Positions 9,980 to 20,775 of a DNA stretch of 64,000 bases are shown here, piece by piece. The stretch's first letter is position 1. Each line of letters starts with the position of its first letter. The DNA is taken from NCBI GenBank assembly GCA_951812925.1, contig OX638370.1, positions 5,914,001-5,978,000 of the forward strand, given 5' to 3'. This DNA is from Calliopum simillimum. Its lineage: Eukaryota; Arthropoda; Insecta; Diptera; Lauxaniidae. The position numbers and the translations under genes were made by a program. The notes beneath the pieces are model-generated. The model made no database searches. It was given only the letters and a program-made list of their open reading frames with translations, and was not told the DNA's origin.

Positions 9980-12534
9980 TGTAATGGTCCGTCTCAAGAA
10001 TTTTATTTTTTATACATATTCTATGAATATTTCATATTTTCTAAATGGTCTTAACAATTGTAATCAAAATTTTTGAGCAAGCCTAAGCCTCAATTTGGCA
10101 GCACTAAAATTTGCTCAGTTTTGCAACTACCAGAGCTGTTCGAAATCCACTGAATTGTTACTTACAATCCAGAACATAATGGCTAATTCTTACTTCCTCT
10201 AAGAACTATCATTCTTTCTATTTGAACAACGATACACATCACACATGTAACCGCATAGTAAAAATTAGAAAAGTATTTTTTTAATTAAAAAGATTAAAAT
10301 TCGTGAAATAATATTCAAGGCGATTATCAGAATAATCAAAATTTGTATTGTCAAACAGAATTTGGAAAAGGTAAAACCATATCCCTTTATGGGTTAACAC
10401 TCAGTTTTGTTAAATTTCATTTTTATTTTTTCGAATAGCTGCACATATCGGTATATTGATATTTGCGCAATTTTGTTGCTGGCATTGCAACTACAAGAGA
10501 GCGGCTTGGTAACACGAGATCTGCATTGATCTTGTAGGCAAGATCTTCACCAGTTGCCGCCGCGTGCTTTTAAGTAAACCATCACTACCGCTGTGTAAAT
10601 TTTTTTTGCAGAAAACTGCGAAAAACCCGCGTGTTTTATGAAAGTTAGAAAATTTTTCCAGAAAACTGCGAAAAACCCGCGTGCTTAATAAAATTAAGTA
10701 AAATTTACGAAATACAGAAAAATCCAAAAATTTTCCTGCAAAATACTTTAAAATTTATATTATAAGTTTTAAAACTAAAAATCTACAAAAGAAAATAAGT
10801 TAAAAAAAAAACGAAGAAAATAAATCCCTTGCTAAAGACACCCATCCCATCCTAAAACCCCTTTAATTTCCCACAATTCATTCGCTTTTTTTTCTAAAAC
10901 CAAAAAAATATATAAAAAAAATATATATATAAAAACATCGTATAAAAAAAAAAAAAATCCCATTAAATGCATTTCTTAATCTTTTTTGTGTTCAAATTTA
11001 AAAGTTAAAGTTAGTAGAAAAAAAAATATAAAGTTAAAAAAAATCGTGGTTAAAATTAAATTAAGGATAAAGGCGAATAAAAAAAGAGAAAAAAAAAAAA
11101 AAAAAAATAGTGCATAAAATAAACAATCGAAAATATTTAAAACCAGAGGGAAAAATCAAAGCGTAATTTTTGTAGCACAAATTGCTTTAAAGAAATTAAA
11201 ACCTTAATTTAACTTTTTTTTAAAAAACACCCTAGCTAGCTGCTGCACATCGTTGAGAGGCCTTTCATCGTTGGAAAAACCCAGCAACTATGTATATGTG
11301 AGTTTTCATATTTTTTTTAAAAAAAAAAAAAAAAAAAAAACAAATTTCCCTATTTTCATTTCTTAAAGAAAATAGAGAAAAAAAACCCTTTTCTTTTTCT
11401 TGTTTGTTACAACAACAATTGTGTTAAGAACGAAGAGAAAGAAAAGGTTCGTTAAATAAAGTCGGGAGAGACCAAATTAAAATGGATTTGACGAGAGAGC
11501 TTTTGGTGTAGCTTAGACGCATAAGTCTCCAAGCTTAAAATCGAGCTTTTAAAATATATGTAATTTTGCATTACCTGATCGTGGCTCTCTCAAATTTAGT
11601 TTGACAGCAAATGTGTTTACATTTTACATTTTGTTTCTTTTCCTTTAATATAATTTTTTCTTTTTTCGAAATAACCACAGCGGTGGCTAAATAATATTAT
11701 ACAAAATAGTTTTTCTTTCATAAAATTTATTTTAAGTTTGAATTTCATTCTCATTATCCTATCCTATTACCCTTTTCAAAATTTTCTAAAGAATTTAATT
11801 TAATTTTGATCGCTTTATTTAAAGTTCTTAAAATTTATAAAAAAAAACTTTTATTCGAAATTAAAACTACATAAAATTGTTAACGTATCATGCATAAAAA
11901 CCTACATACTTAACTATCACTAATATAACTTTGTATTTAAATTATCTAATTCTATGTTAGAATTAATATGAATTTAATCTATAAATTATCCTGAAGTATA
12001 TTAAATAAATTTTAATATGAATCACTAAATTTACTATTTTTCCCTGAGGTATGTGGAGATAATTGACTGAGTGTCTTATGGGATCCTTAAGACAAAGTGC
12101 AATGATAAGGATCATGGAAGGGCGGGTTTAGAAACGCGTATCTCAATCCATCTGGAGATACCTGTTATCTTTCCGATATATTGCAATGATTATATATACA
12201 CATTAATTTTCTTGACCATTTCTTTACTTTTATTGGCTACTTTTTTTTATACCGATGGTCAAGCCTAGTCTATTTCCGGTTTACGTTTATTTTAGTTTCA
12301 GTTCCATTCTGGCATAGGGACTCTGTAATTAATTTTTGTGAGTGGGTACTTTATAAGATTGTGCCAAGAATCCCCCCCAGCCGACTGCTTTTGCTAGCCG
12401 AATAATTAGATGGGTCCCGCATCGGCTAATCATACTGAAGTACAGGTTGTATAGAATTTATGTTATTTTGCTTTGAGCATTAAAAATATGCAAATTTATA
12501 TTTGACCTCAACTACAACCCCCGCGATCATTACA
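9980..12534 (+). repeat. 5' LTR (2555 bp)
   Basis: Direct repeat of 18222-20775 at an offset of 8242 bp. It is unusually long for an insect gypsy element. It holds two identical 25-bp units (cagaaaactgcgaaaaaccc...) at 10609-10633 and 10659-10683, several A- and T-runs, and only short, unconvincing ORFs (for example a 78-codon minus frame at 10491-10727 that is identical in both LTRs). I could not fix the promoter or the R region. Confidence 0.95.
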
Positions 12535-12539
12535 CAAAA

Positions 12540-12557
12540 TGGCGCCCAACGTGGGGC
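12540..12557 (+). other. Primer binding site, tRNA-Lys type
   Basis: TGGCGCCCAACGTGGGGC begins 5 bp after the 5' LTR. From memory of the Drosophila tRNA-Lys(CTT) sequence it is complementary to all 18 nt of the tRNA 3' end including CCA. It would prime minus-strand DNA synthesis. Confidence 0.85.
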
Positions 12558-13174
12558 AGAGTTTGCTGAGTTTTGGCTTAGTATTCTTACCCCGAACTTA
12601 TTTTCTTATTTTAATTAGATTTCATTTACTCAAAGATAAAAGTGCTTTTGGAATTGTTTAGTCGTGTTGATTAAATGGTGAACTTTGCTTGGAAATTCGA
12701 GTTGTTGGCAATTTAGACCAATAATTTTCGACCACGAAGCTCTCATCGTTCTTATCGGCATTAATGAGTTTTTCAATAGTAACTAGATTTTTGAATAGGA
12801 TATTTTTTGGAATTGGTAACGATAACGGACTGAAAGAAAACTTGACTTTAAGAGCTCTGATTATGGATTTACAAGATTAAAGGTTTTATTTCTCATTTAA
12901 TATTTACTTCTTGGCCAATTAGGATCTTCTGAATCTTAATAGTTGTTGTGTTTTTGTTTCTGGAATTTCAACATTATTTCACCTTAGAAAATACTGCTTG
13001 ACCACTCAAAAACTTGATTTCAATCGAAACCAGTTTCATTTAGTTTAAATAGTCTAATTTGGCTTTAATTTCTTTTGCAATTATCGGGAGATTTATTTAA
13101 TATTTTGTTCAGTCAATATATCTTCAAAATTACCAATATCAGGGAAAATATTTGTTTACATACTTGCTTTTTGA
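12558..13174 (+). other. Untranslated leader between PBS and gag
   Basis: About 617 bp of AT-rich sequence without a convincing ORF, where the packaging signal and splice or internal-entry elements of the element would lie. I see no specific motif I can support. Confidence 0.6.
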
Positions 13175-14758
13175 ATGGCTATGGCTGTTGTACATAGCAC
13201 TGAAGATTTACCAGCTCTTGTGGCTGCAGCAACTGAAACTTTATGTGTGATTTGTTTAAATAAAATTTCAAATGAAAAACTGTGTTCTATAACTAAATGC
13301 AACCATATTTTTCACCATCAATGCATAGAAAAGTGGTTGACAGATTCTTCTGAATGTCCGACTTGTAGACAACATTGTCATTCTAGTGACCTGCAAATTC
13401 TTAGTAATAAAAATAGCACAAGCACTAATAACCGTCCGAATTTAAATAGCAGCAGTCGTGGTAAAAATACCGGTGCCTCTAGAAAACGTTATAACACGCG
13501 TCAATTTCAAAAACGGCTTTATGAAGATGATGCTTCCCAAGTATCTTTTTCTTCTCAAAATGTAAATAATCAGCATAGGCGTGAACACAGGAATGCTAAC
13601 CCAAATAATATGCTACCATTAGTTAACGTCGAAAATTCACCACATGTTGATGAAGTTAACGTTGACATTAATGCTGCTAGGCAAAATGTTAATCATACGT
13701 CAGGCTTACCAATAAATAATGCTATGCAACAGGAAAACGTGATCAATTATGATTTAATTGCGCAAATGATAAACGAAAGTGTGCAGCGTTCTCTTGCTAA
13801 TTTGAGTTTAAATGATAATAATGCAAATCGTAGAAATGTAGAAAATTCAAATCAACCTTCAAGGCAAAATATTAATAATGCTGACATAAATTTTTCTCGT
13901 AACTATCTTAGTCCTGAGAAAGTTACAACTATTGTTCAAAATTGGAACATTAAATTTGATGGTTCCAAAAATGGATTAAATGTAGAAGAATTTATATATC
14001 GTATTCGTTCTTTAACGGTTGAAACTTTGAATAACGATTTTAATTCAGTGTGTAGAAATATACCAGTTTTACTCACGGGTAAAGCTCGAGATTGGTATTG
14101 GCGATACCACAAACAAGTTCCCCGAGTAGATTGGCATAATTTTTGTGATGCTTTGAGATTTGAATTTAGAGATTTTCGTTCTAATTTTGACATCCGCGAG
14201 GAAATAAGAAATAGAAAACAAACACCTGGTGAAACGTTTGAATCGTTTTATGATTCCATCACCCAAATTGTAGATAGATTGCCAGTTCCTTTACAGGAAG
14301 CTGATTTAATTGAAATAATTACTCGCAATCTTAGACCGGATATTCGACACGAATTATTGTATGTGCCTATACACTCGATTGCTCAGTTGCGCAAACTTTG
14401 CCAAATGCGTGAAAATCTTCTTACTGAAGAATCTTTTCGCCGAGTGCAACCAGGGAAAAATTTTTCCAATAATTTTACAGGCAGACGCAACATAGCATCT
14501 ATTAATGAAATTTCTTCTGAATTGGAAAATGATCCAAATAATTCTGATTTGTTTGTTGACGCAGTTCGCAGTTTCAAATGTTGGAATTGTGAAGATGAAG
14601 GCCATCATTGGCAAGATTGTCTTAACGACAGAAAAATATTTTGCTATGGCTGTGGTGCGCCGAATATTTATAAACCACAATGTGAAAATTGCAAAGCTAA
14701 AAATTTGGAAAACTATTCAAAGGTTGCTTTCAACAACACCAGAATGCAACCAAAATAA
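13175..14758 (+). CDS. Gag with N-terminal RING-H2 finger and C-terminal zinc knuckles
   Basis: A 527-residue structural protein of the particle. Residues 24-64 fit a RING-H2 ubiquitin-ligase finger exactly: C24-x2-C27-x14-C42-x-H44-x2-H47-x2-C50-x10-C61-x2-C64. The E2-contact positions are also kept (I26, W54, P62). An Asn-rich, disordered stretch (about 75-240) follows. Then comes a retrotransposon capsid domain (about 245-430; motifs GKARDWYWRY, ETFESFYDSI, ITRNLRPDIR). It is followed by the knuckle CWNCEDEGHHWQDC at 469-482 and a second cysteine cluster (CYGC..., CENC). The ATG at 13175 is chosen because it opens the frame directly before the RING. Stop at 14756-14758. A RING on Gag is unusual and could ubiquitinate Gag or host restriction factors; that role is inference. 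Confidence 0.9.
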   Translation: MAMAVVHSTEDLPALVAAATETLCVICLNKISNEKLCSITKCNHIFHHQCIEKWLTDSSECPTCRQHCHSSDLQILSNKNSTSTNNRPNLNSSSRGKNTGASRKRYNTRQFQKRLYEDDASQVSFSSQNVNNQHRREHRNANPNNMLPLVNVENSPHVDEVNVDINAARQNVNHTSGLPINNAMQQENVINYDLIAQMINESVQRSLANLSLNDNNANRRNVENSNQPSRQNINNADINFSRNYLSPEKVTTIVQNWNIKFDGSKNGLNVEEFIYRIRSLTVETLNNDFNSVCRNIPVLLTGKARDWYWRYHKQVPRVDWHNFCDALRFEFRDFRSNFDIREEIRNRKQTPGETFESFYDSITQIVDRLPVPLQEADLIEIITRNLRPDIRHELLYVPIHSIAQLRKLCQMRENLLTEESFRRVQPGKNFSNNFTGRRNIASINEISSELENDPNNSDLFVDAVRSFKCWNCEDEGHHWQDCLNDRKIFCYGCGAPNIYKPQCENCKAKNLENYSKVAFNNTRMQPK

Positions 14759-17700
14759 ATATTTCTAAAAATATTACCGATATACCGGCTAGCTCAGAAA
14801 ACAAAATTATAAAGGATAAAAATGAATATTTAAAGAATGGGTTTAAAAATGAATTTAAGAACGATTTCGAAAACTTAAATGTAGAATGTGAAAATATAAG
14901 AATTTTGAAACGTGAACAAAACGATAGTAACAAAATTTTATATCCTTTGATTCCATACCATATTAGATTTAAAAATTATGTAGATGCTAAAAATAGAATT
15001 TTCGCTGACTGTCCTGAATTTTTAAATCCTGTTAGAACAATTAAAAGGTCCACTCTAAGATTACGTAACTTTTGGAAAGCTCTTAGGAAAACAAAAAAAT
15101 CTCTTATTTCTGCTATTCTTTGTAGTAAACAAGATAACCGTTTTTATGCGGAAGTGAAGTTTCTTAGTTTTGAAGAACTTGGCTTACTAGATACTGGTGC
15201 CAACATTAGTTGCATTGGTTCATCGTTAGCTCTAGAAGATTTTTCTAGGTGTCCTGATTTTACAAAAATAAACTCTAGTGTTAAAACTGCAGATGGCTCC
15301 TGCCATAAAGTAATTGGTTTTTTATCTGTCGATACTTTTTACAAATCCGAAGTTCAGAAAATAAAATTTTTTATTATCCCTTCAATTTCCCAACGGGTAA
15401 TTTTAGGTATTGATTTTTGGAAAAAGTTTTGTCTTGCCCCAGGAATAATTTCATCACTATCAGCTAATGCAGTTGATAGTGAAAACCATTTTGAAAGTGA
15501 AGATAAATTTTATCCTCTAAGTGCTTTAGAAAAACAACAGCTTGCTACTGTTAAATCTTTATTTCCCGATTATGAGAGTCAAGGACTTGGTCGCACAAGT
15601 TTAATAAAACATGACATTGATGTTGGCGATACAAAACCGATAAAACAAAGATACTATCCAGTATCCCCGGCAGTTGAAAAATTGATATTTCAAGAGATCG
15701 ATCGCATGTTAAGCTTGGGTGTTATTGAACCTTCAGCTAGTTCTTGGAGCTCTCCAATGCGGTTAGTTATAAAACCAGGAAAAGTGCGTTTATGTTTAGA
15801 TGCTAGAAAACTAAACGACGCAACTAAAAAGGATGCATATCCTCTGCAAAGCTTAGGTGGTATTTTATCTCGTCTTCCAAAGGCAAATATTATAACGAAA
15901 ATCGACTTAAAAGATGCCTTTTGGCAAGTTGGACTAACTGAAAATGCGAAACATTTGACGGCTTTTACAGTGCCAGGAAGGCCATTATACCAGTTTGTGG
16001 TTATGCCTTTCGGGCTCTGTAATGCGCCTCAAACAATGTGTCGTCTTATGGACGAATTAATTCCTGCCGATCTTAAATATTGCGTTTTCGGATACTTGGA
16101 TGATCTGATTATAATTTCTGAAGATTTTCAATCCCATCTGTCGATTCTAGTCAGAATTGCAGAGCAATTTAAAAAGGCAAATTTAACTTTGAATGTCGCT
16201 AAAAGCAAGTTTTGTGTCACAAAAGTAAAGTATCTTGGATACGTCATAGGTGATGGAGGAATATCTCCAGATCCTGAAAAAATTGATTCTGTTTTAACTT
16301 GGCCTATACCAAAGAACTTGAAACAAGTTCGTGGATTTCTCGGTGTAGCTGGATGGTATAGGAGATTTATTGCAAATTTTTCGGAAATCACATTTCCTAT
16401 ATCTGAGGTTCTTTCAACAAAAAAAAAATTCAATTGGACAGAAGAAGCTCAGTCAGCTTTTGAAAAAGTGAAAGCTTTATTGACTTCAGCTCCCGTTCTT
16501 TCCAACCCTGATTTCTCAAAAAAATTTTACATCCATTGCGATGCTAGTGATCATGGTATTGGCGCAGTTCTTATTCAACATGACATAAATAATTCAGAAA
16601 AACCTATTGCTTTCATGTCAAAAAAGCTAAATTCTGCACAAAGAAATTATAGCGTGACAGAAAGAGAATGCTTGGCAGCTATTGAAGCCATTGCTAAATT
16701 TAGATGCTACATAGAATTACAGGAATTTGAAATAGTCACCGACCATGCAAGCTTAGTTTGGTTGATGCGACAATCCAACTTGAGTGGTAGACTCGCTCGA
16801 TGGGCTTTTAAGCTTCAGGGTTATAAATTCAATGTTACCCATAGAAAAGGTAAAGACAACATCGTCCCAGATGCTCTTTCGAGAATGTACTCTGAAGAAA
16901 TTTGTGCAGTTGAGTTAGTTGGTCCTGAAGTTGACTTAGAGTCTCCTCATTTTTTTGACACAGATTATGAAATTTTAAAAACTAGAATTGCTAATGAACA
17001 AGATAAATTACCGGATTTAAAAATAGTCGATAAATATATTTATTTCAGAAAAGAACATGCAAGTGGAGAGGTAGAGCAGGAAAATCGTTCGTGGAAACTA
17101 TGGATTCCCGAAAAATTAAGACTTGACGTGATCTCTCGTGCACATGACAGCGAAATTGCATCTCATGGAGGTGTTAGCAAAACTTTAAATCTTCTTCGAA
17201 GAAACTTCTTTTGGCCAGGCATGGTAAAAGATGTTCGCAATTACATTAGAAGTTGTGAAACGTGTAAAGAAACCAAAGCCCCTAATATCGTTCTTAGACC
17301 ACCGATGGGAAAACAGGCTGAGTCTTGTCGCCCGTTTCAGCGATTATATATTGATATTTTAGGTCCATATCCACGTAGTCGTCAAGGTCATATCGGCTTA
17401 CTAATTGTCATGGATCACATGTCCAAATTTCACTGGCTTTGTCCACTTAAGAAATTTACATCTCAAATTATCCAAGAGTTTCTATTGAAAAACATATTTC
17501 ATTGCTACGGTGTACCTGAGGTTTTAGTTAGCGACAACGGCTCCCAGTTTAAAGCCAACGATTTTAATGCTTTTCTGACGGAACAAGGTGTTCAACACAT
17601 TTACACAGCATTATACTCTCCGCAGTCTAACGCATCAGAACGCGTTAATCGTTCGCTCATTGCTGCAATCCGTGCGTATTTAAAAAATGATCAGACCAAG

Positions 17701-18168
17701 TGGGATGAAAATTTGTCAAGTATCAGTTGTTCTTTAAGAAACGCTATTCACTCTTCTATTGGATATTCACCTTATCATTCACTCTTTGGTTTTGACATGG
17801 TCACACATGCGTCAACCTACAAGCTTATGAGAATGCTAGATACCTTGGAAGAACCATTTTGTGGCTTAAAACGAGATGACCAATTAGTCTTAATGAGAAG
17901 CAACATAAAAGAAAATATTTCAAAAGCTTACCAGCGTAATTTTGAACAATACAATCTTAGATCACGGCCTGTATCTTACAAAGTAGGTCAGGAAATATTT
18001 CGAAGAAACTTTGCTCAAAGCAATTTCGAAAAACGTTTTAATGCAAAGTTAGGTCCACTTTTTCTTAAGTCTAGAATTCGTGAAAAAATTGGAAATTCGT
18101 ATTACGTATTAGAGGACTTGCAAGGCAAACTCGTTGGCACGTATCATGCCAAGGATATAAGGCCGTAA
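14686..18168 (+). CDS. Pol polyprotein: protease, reverse transcriptase, RNase H, integrase
   Basis: Open in the -1 frame relative to gag from 14686 to the TAA at 18166. No ATG is needed if made by frameshifting. Motifs: aspartic protease LLDTGANISC (Asp codon about 15190); RT with VRLCLDARKLN, KIDLKDAFWQV, MPFGLCNAPQT and catalytic YLDD (16093-16104); RNase H with HCDASDHGIGAVL (Asp codon 16540), a conserved Glu in TERECLAAI, and VTDHASLVWL; the integrase HHCC zinc region (HDSEIASH ... CETC); and catalytic Asp codons at 17353 (YIDILGP) and 17533 (SDNGSQF) with Glu at 17638 (NASERVNR). The last Asp-Glu spacing leaves 34 residues between. A GPLFLKSRI block near the end resembles the GPY/F module. 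All catalytic residues are present. There is no chromodomain. Confidence 0.93.
14701..14707 (+). promoter_or_regulatory. Putative -1 ribosomal slippery heptamer at the gag-pol overlap
   Basis: A AAT TTG in the gag frame fits X XXY YYZ (AAA, TTT, G), so both tRNAs can re-pair in the -1 frame as AAA TTT. The pol frame is open from 14686 and gag stops at 14756, so the site lies inside the overlap, 49 nt before the gag stop. I did not identify a downstream pseudoknot. A G in the last position is less common in known sites. Confidence 0.6.
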
Positions 18169-18221
18169 CTACCCTTTTTCTATCTAACTCTCTAGATAAA
18201 TATAATAGAGTTATCCAGTTT
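18169..18221 (+). other. Short gap between pol and the 3' LTR, no clear polypurine tract
   Basis: Only 53 bp separate the pol stop from the 3' LTR. The expected purine-rich plus-strand primer directly before the LTR is not obvious: the last bases read ttatccagttt. The most purine-rich stretch, about 18194-18210, is broken by Ts. Confidence 0.6.
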
Positions 18222-20775
18222 TGTAATGGTCCGTCTCAAGAATTTTATTTTTTATACATATTCTATGAATATTTCATATTTTCTAAATGGTCTTAACAAT
18301 TGTAATCAAAATTTTTGAGCAAGCCTAAGCCTCAATTTGGCAGCACTAAAATTTGCTCAGTTTTGCAACTACCAGAGCTGTTCGAAATCCACTGAATTGT
18401 TACTTACAATCCAGAACATAATGGCTAATTCTTACTTCCTCTAAGAACTATCATTCTTTCTATTTGAACAACGATACACATCACACATGTAACCGCATAG
18501 TAAAAATTAGAAAAGTATTTTTTTAATTAAAAAGATTAAAATTCGTGAAATAATATTCAAGGCGATTATCAGAATAATCAAAATTTGTATTGTCAAACAG
18601 AATTTGGAAAAGGTAAAACCATATCCCTTTATGGGTTAACACTCAGTTTTGTTAAATTTCATTTTTATTTTTTCGAATAGCTGCACATATCGGTATATTG
18701 ATATTTGCGCAATTTTGTTGCTGGCATTGCAACTACAAGAGAGCGGCTTGGTAACACGAGATCTGCATTGATCTTGTAGGCAAGATCTTCACCAGTTGCC
18801 GCCGCGTGCTTTTAAGTAAACCATCACTACCGCTGTGTAAATTTTTTTTGCAGAAAACTGCGAAAAACCCGCGTGTTTTATGAAAGTTAGAAAATTTTTC
18901 CAGAAAACTGCGAAAAACCCGCGTGCTTAATAAAATTAAGTAAAATTTACGAAATACAGAAAAATCCAAAAATTTTCCTGCAAAATACTTTAAAATTTAT
19001 ATTATAAGTTTTAAAACTAAAAATCTACAAAAGAAAATAAGTTAAAAAAAAAACGAAGAAAATAAATCCCTTGCTAAAGACACCCATCCCATCCTAAAAC
19101 CCCTTTAATTTCCCACAATTCATTCGCTTTTTTTTCTAAAACCAAAAAAATATATAAAAAAAATATATATATAAAAACATCGTATAAAAAAAAAAAAAAT
19201 CCCATTAAATGCATTTCTTAATCTTTTTTGTGTTCAAATTTAAAAGTTAAAGTTAGTAGAAAAAAAAATATAAAGTTAAAAAAAATCGTGGTTAAAATTA
19301 AATTAAGGATAAAGGCGAATAAAAAAAGAGAAAAAAAAAAAAAAAAAAATAGTGCATAAAATAAACAATCGAAAATATTTAAAACCAGAGGGAAAAATCA
19401 AAGCGTAATTTTTGTAGCACAAATTGCTTTAAAGAAATTAAAACCTTAATTTAACTTTTTTTTAAAAAACACCCTAGCTAGCTGCTGCACATCGTTGAGA
19501 GGCCTTTCATCGTTGGAAAAACCCAGCAACTATGTATATGTGAGTTTTCATATTTTTTTTAAAAAAAAAAAAAAAAAAAAAACAAATTTCCCTATTTTCA
19601 TTTCTTAAAGAAAATAGAGAAAAAAAACCCTTTTCTTTTTCTTGTTTGTTACAACAACAATTGTGTTAAGAACGAAGAGAAAGAAAAGGTTCGTTAAATA
19701 AAGTCGGGAGAGACCAAATTAAAATGGATTTGACGAGAGAGCTTTTGGTGTAGCTTAGACGCATAAGTCTCCAAGCTTAAAATCGAGCTTTTAAAATATA
19801 TGTAATTTTGCATTACCTGATCGTGGCTCTCTCAAATTTAGTTTGACAGCAAATGTGTTTACATTTTACATTTTGTTTCTTTTCCTTTAATATAATTTTT
19901 TCTTTTTTCGAAATAACCACAGCGGTGGCTAAATAATATTATACAAAATAGTTTTTCTTTCATAAAATTTATTTTAAGTTTGAATTTCATTCTCATTATC
20001 CTATCCTATTACCCTTTTCAAAATTTTCTAAAGAATTTAATTTAATTTTGATCGCTTTATTTAAAGTTCTTAAAATTTATAAAAAAAAACTTTTATTCGA
20101 AATTAAAACTACATAAAATTGTTAACGTATCATGCATAAAAACCTACATACTTAACTATCACTAATATAACTTTGTATTTAAATTATCTAATTCTATGTT
20201 AGAATTAATATGAATTTAATCTATAAATTATCCTGAAGTATATTAAATAAATTTTAATATGAATCACTAAATTTACTATTTTTCCCTGAGGTATGTGGAG
20301 ATAATTGACTGAGTGTCTTATGGGATCCTTAAGACAAAGTGCAATGATAAGGATCATGGAAGGGCGGGTTTAGAAACGCGTATCTCAATCCATCTGGAGA
20401 TACCTGTTATCTTTCCGATATATTGCAATGATATATATACACATTAATTTTCTTGACCATTTCTTTACTTTTATTGGCTACTTTTTTTTATACCGATGGT
20501 CAAGCCTAGTCTATTTCCGGTTTACGTTTATTTTAGTTTCAGTTCCATTCTGGCATAGGGACTCTGTAATTAATTTTTGTGAGTGGGTACTTTATAAGAT
20601 TGTGCCAAGAATCCCCCCCAGCCGACTGCTTTTGCTAGCCGAATAATTAGATGGGTCCCGCATCGGCTAATCATACTGAAGTACAGGTTGTATAGAATTT
20701 ATGTTATTTTGCTTTGAGCATTAAAAATATGCAAATTTATATTTGACCTCAACTACAACCCCCGCGATCATTACA
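18222..20775 (+). repeat. 3' LTR (2554 bp)
   Basis: Copy of the 5' LTR. The length differs by a single T: gcaatgat-tatata at about 12190 versus gcaatgatatata near 20430. I saw no other change when reading the two side by side, though I did not align them base by base. It ends CATTACA and is followed by GGTT, the target duplication. Confidence 0.95.

Larger units (their letters stand above)
9980..20775 (+). mobile_element. Young gypsy-type LTR retrotransposon with 2.55-kb LTRs and RING-Gag
   Basis: A complete 10.8-kb element: 5' LTR, tRNA-Lys primer site, ~0.6-kb leader, gag, pol (protease-RT-RNase H-integrase) and 3' LTR, with no env ORF. The LTRs begin TGTAATG and end CATTACA, and the element is flanked by a 4-bp direct repeat GGTT (9976-9979 and 20776-20779). 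It lies inside the RNase H region of an older LINE. Both ORFs are intact and the LTRs are almost identical, so the insertion is recent. The pol order RT-RNase H-integrase makes it gypsy (Ty3/Metaviridae-like). Very long LTRs with tRNA-Lys priming recall the Ulysses/Osvaldo group of Drosophila, but I cannot prove that lineage here. Confidence 0.95.

Noticed and set aside
10491..10727. 78-codon minus ORF found identically in both LTRs (also 18733-18969)
   Set aside because: Identity only reflects LTR identity; composition is AT-driven and no motif is recognisable.
12071..12268. 65-codon ORF in the 5' LTR with a hydrophobic tail
   Set aside because: It is lost in the 3' LTR by the single-base indel, so it is not conserved even within this element.
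17533..17640. Integrase Asp-Glu spacing of 34 instead of 35 as a defect
   Set aside because: A one-residue shorter spacing before ERVNR is seen in other gypsy-type integrases as far as I recall, and all motifs are otherwise intact.
18169..18221. Possible env gene after pol
   Set aside because: Only 53 bp lie between the pol stop and the 3' LTR; no room for an ORF.
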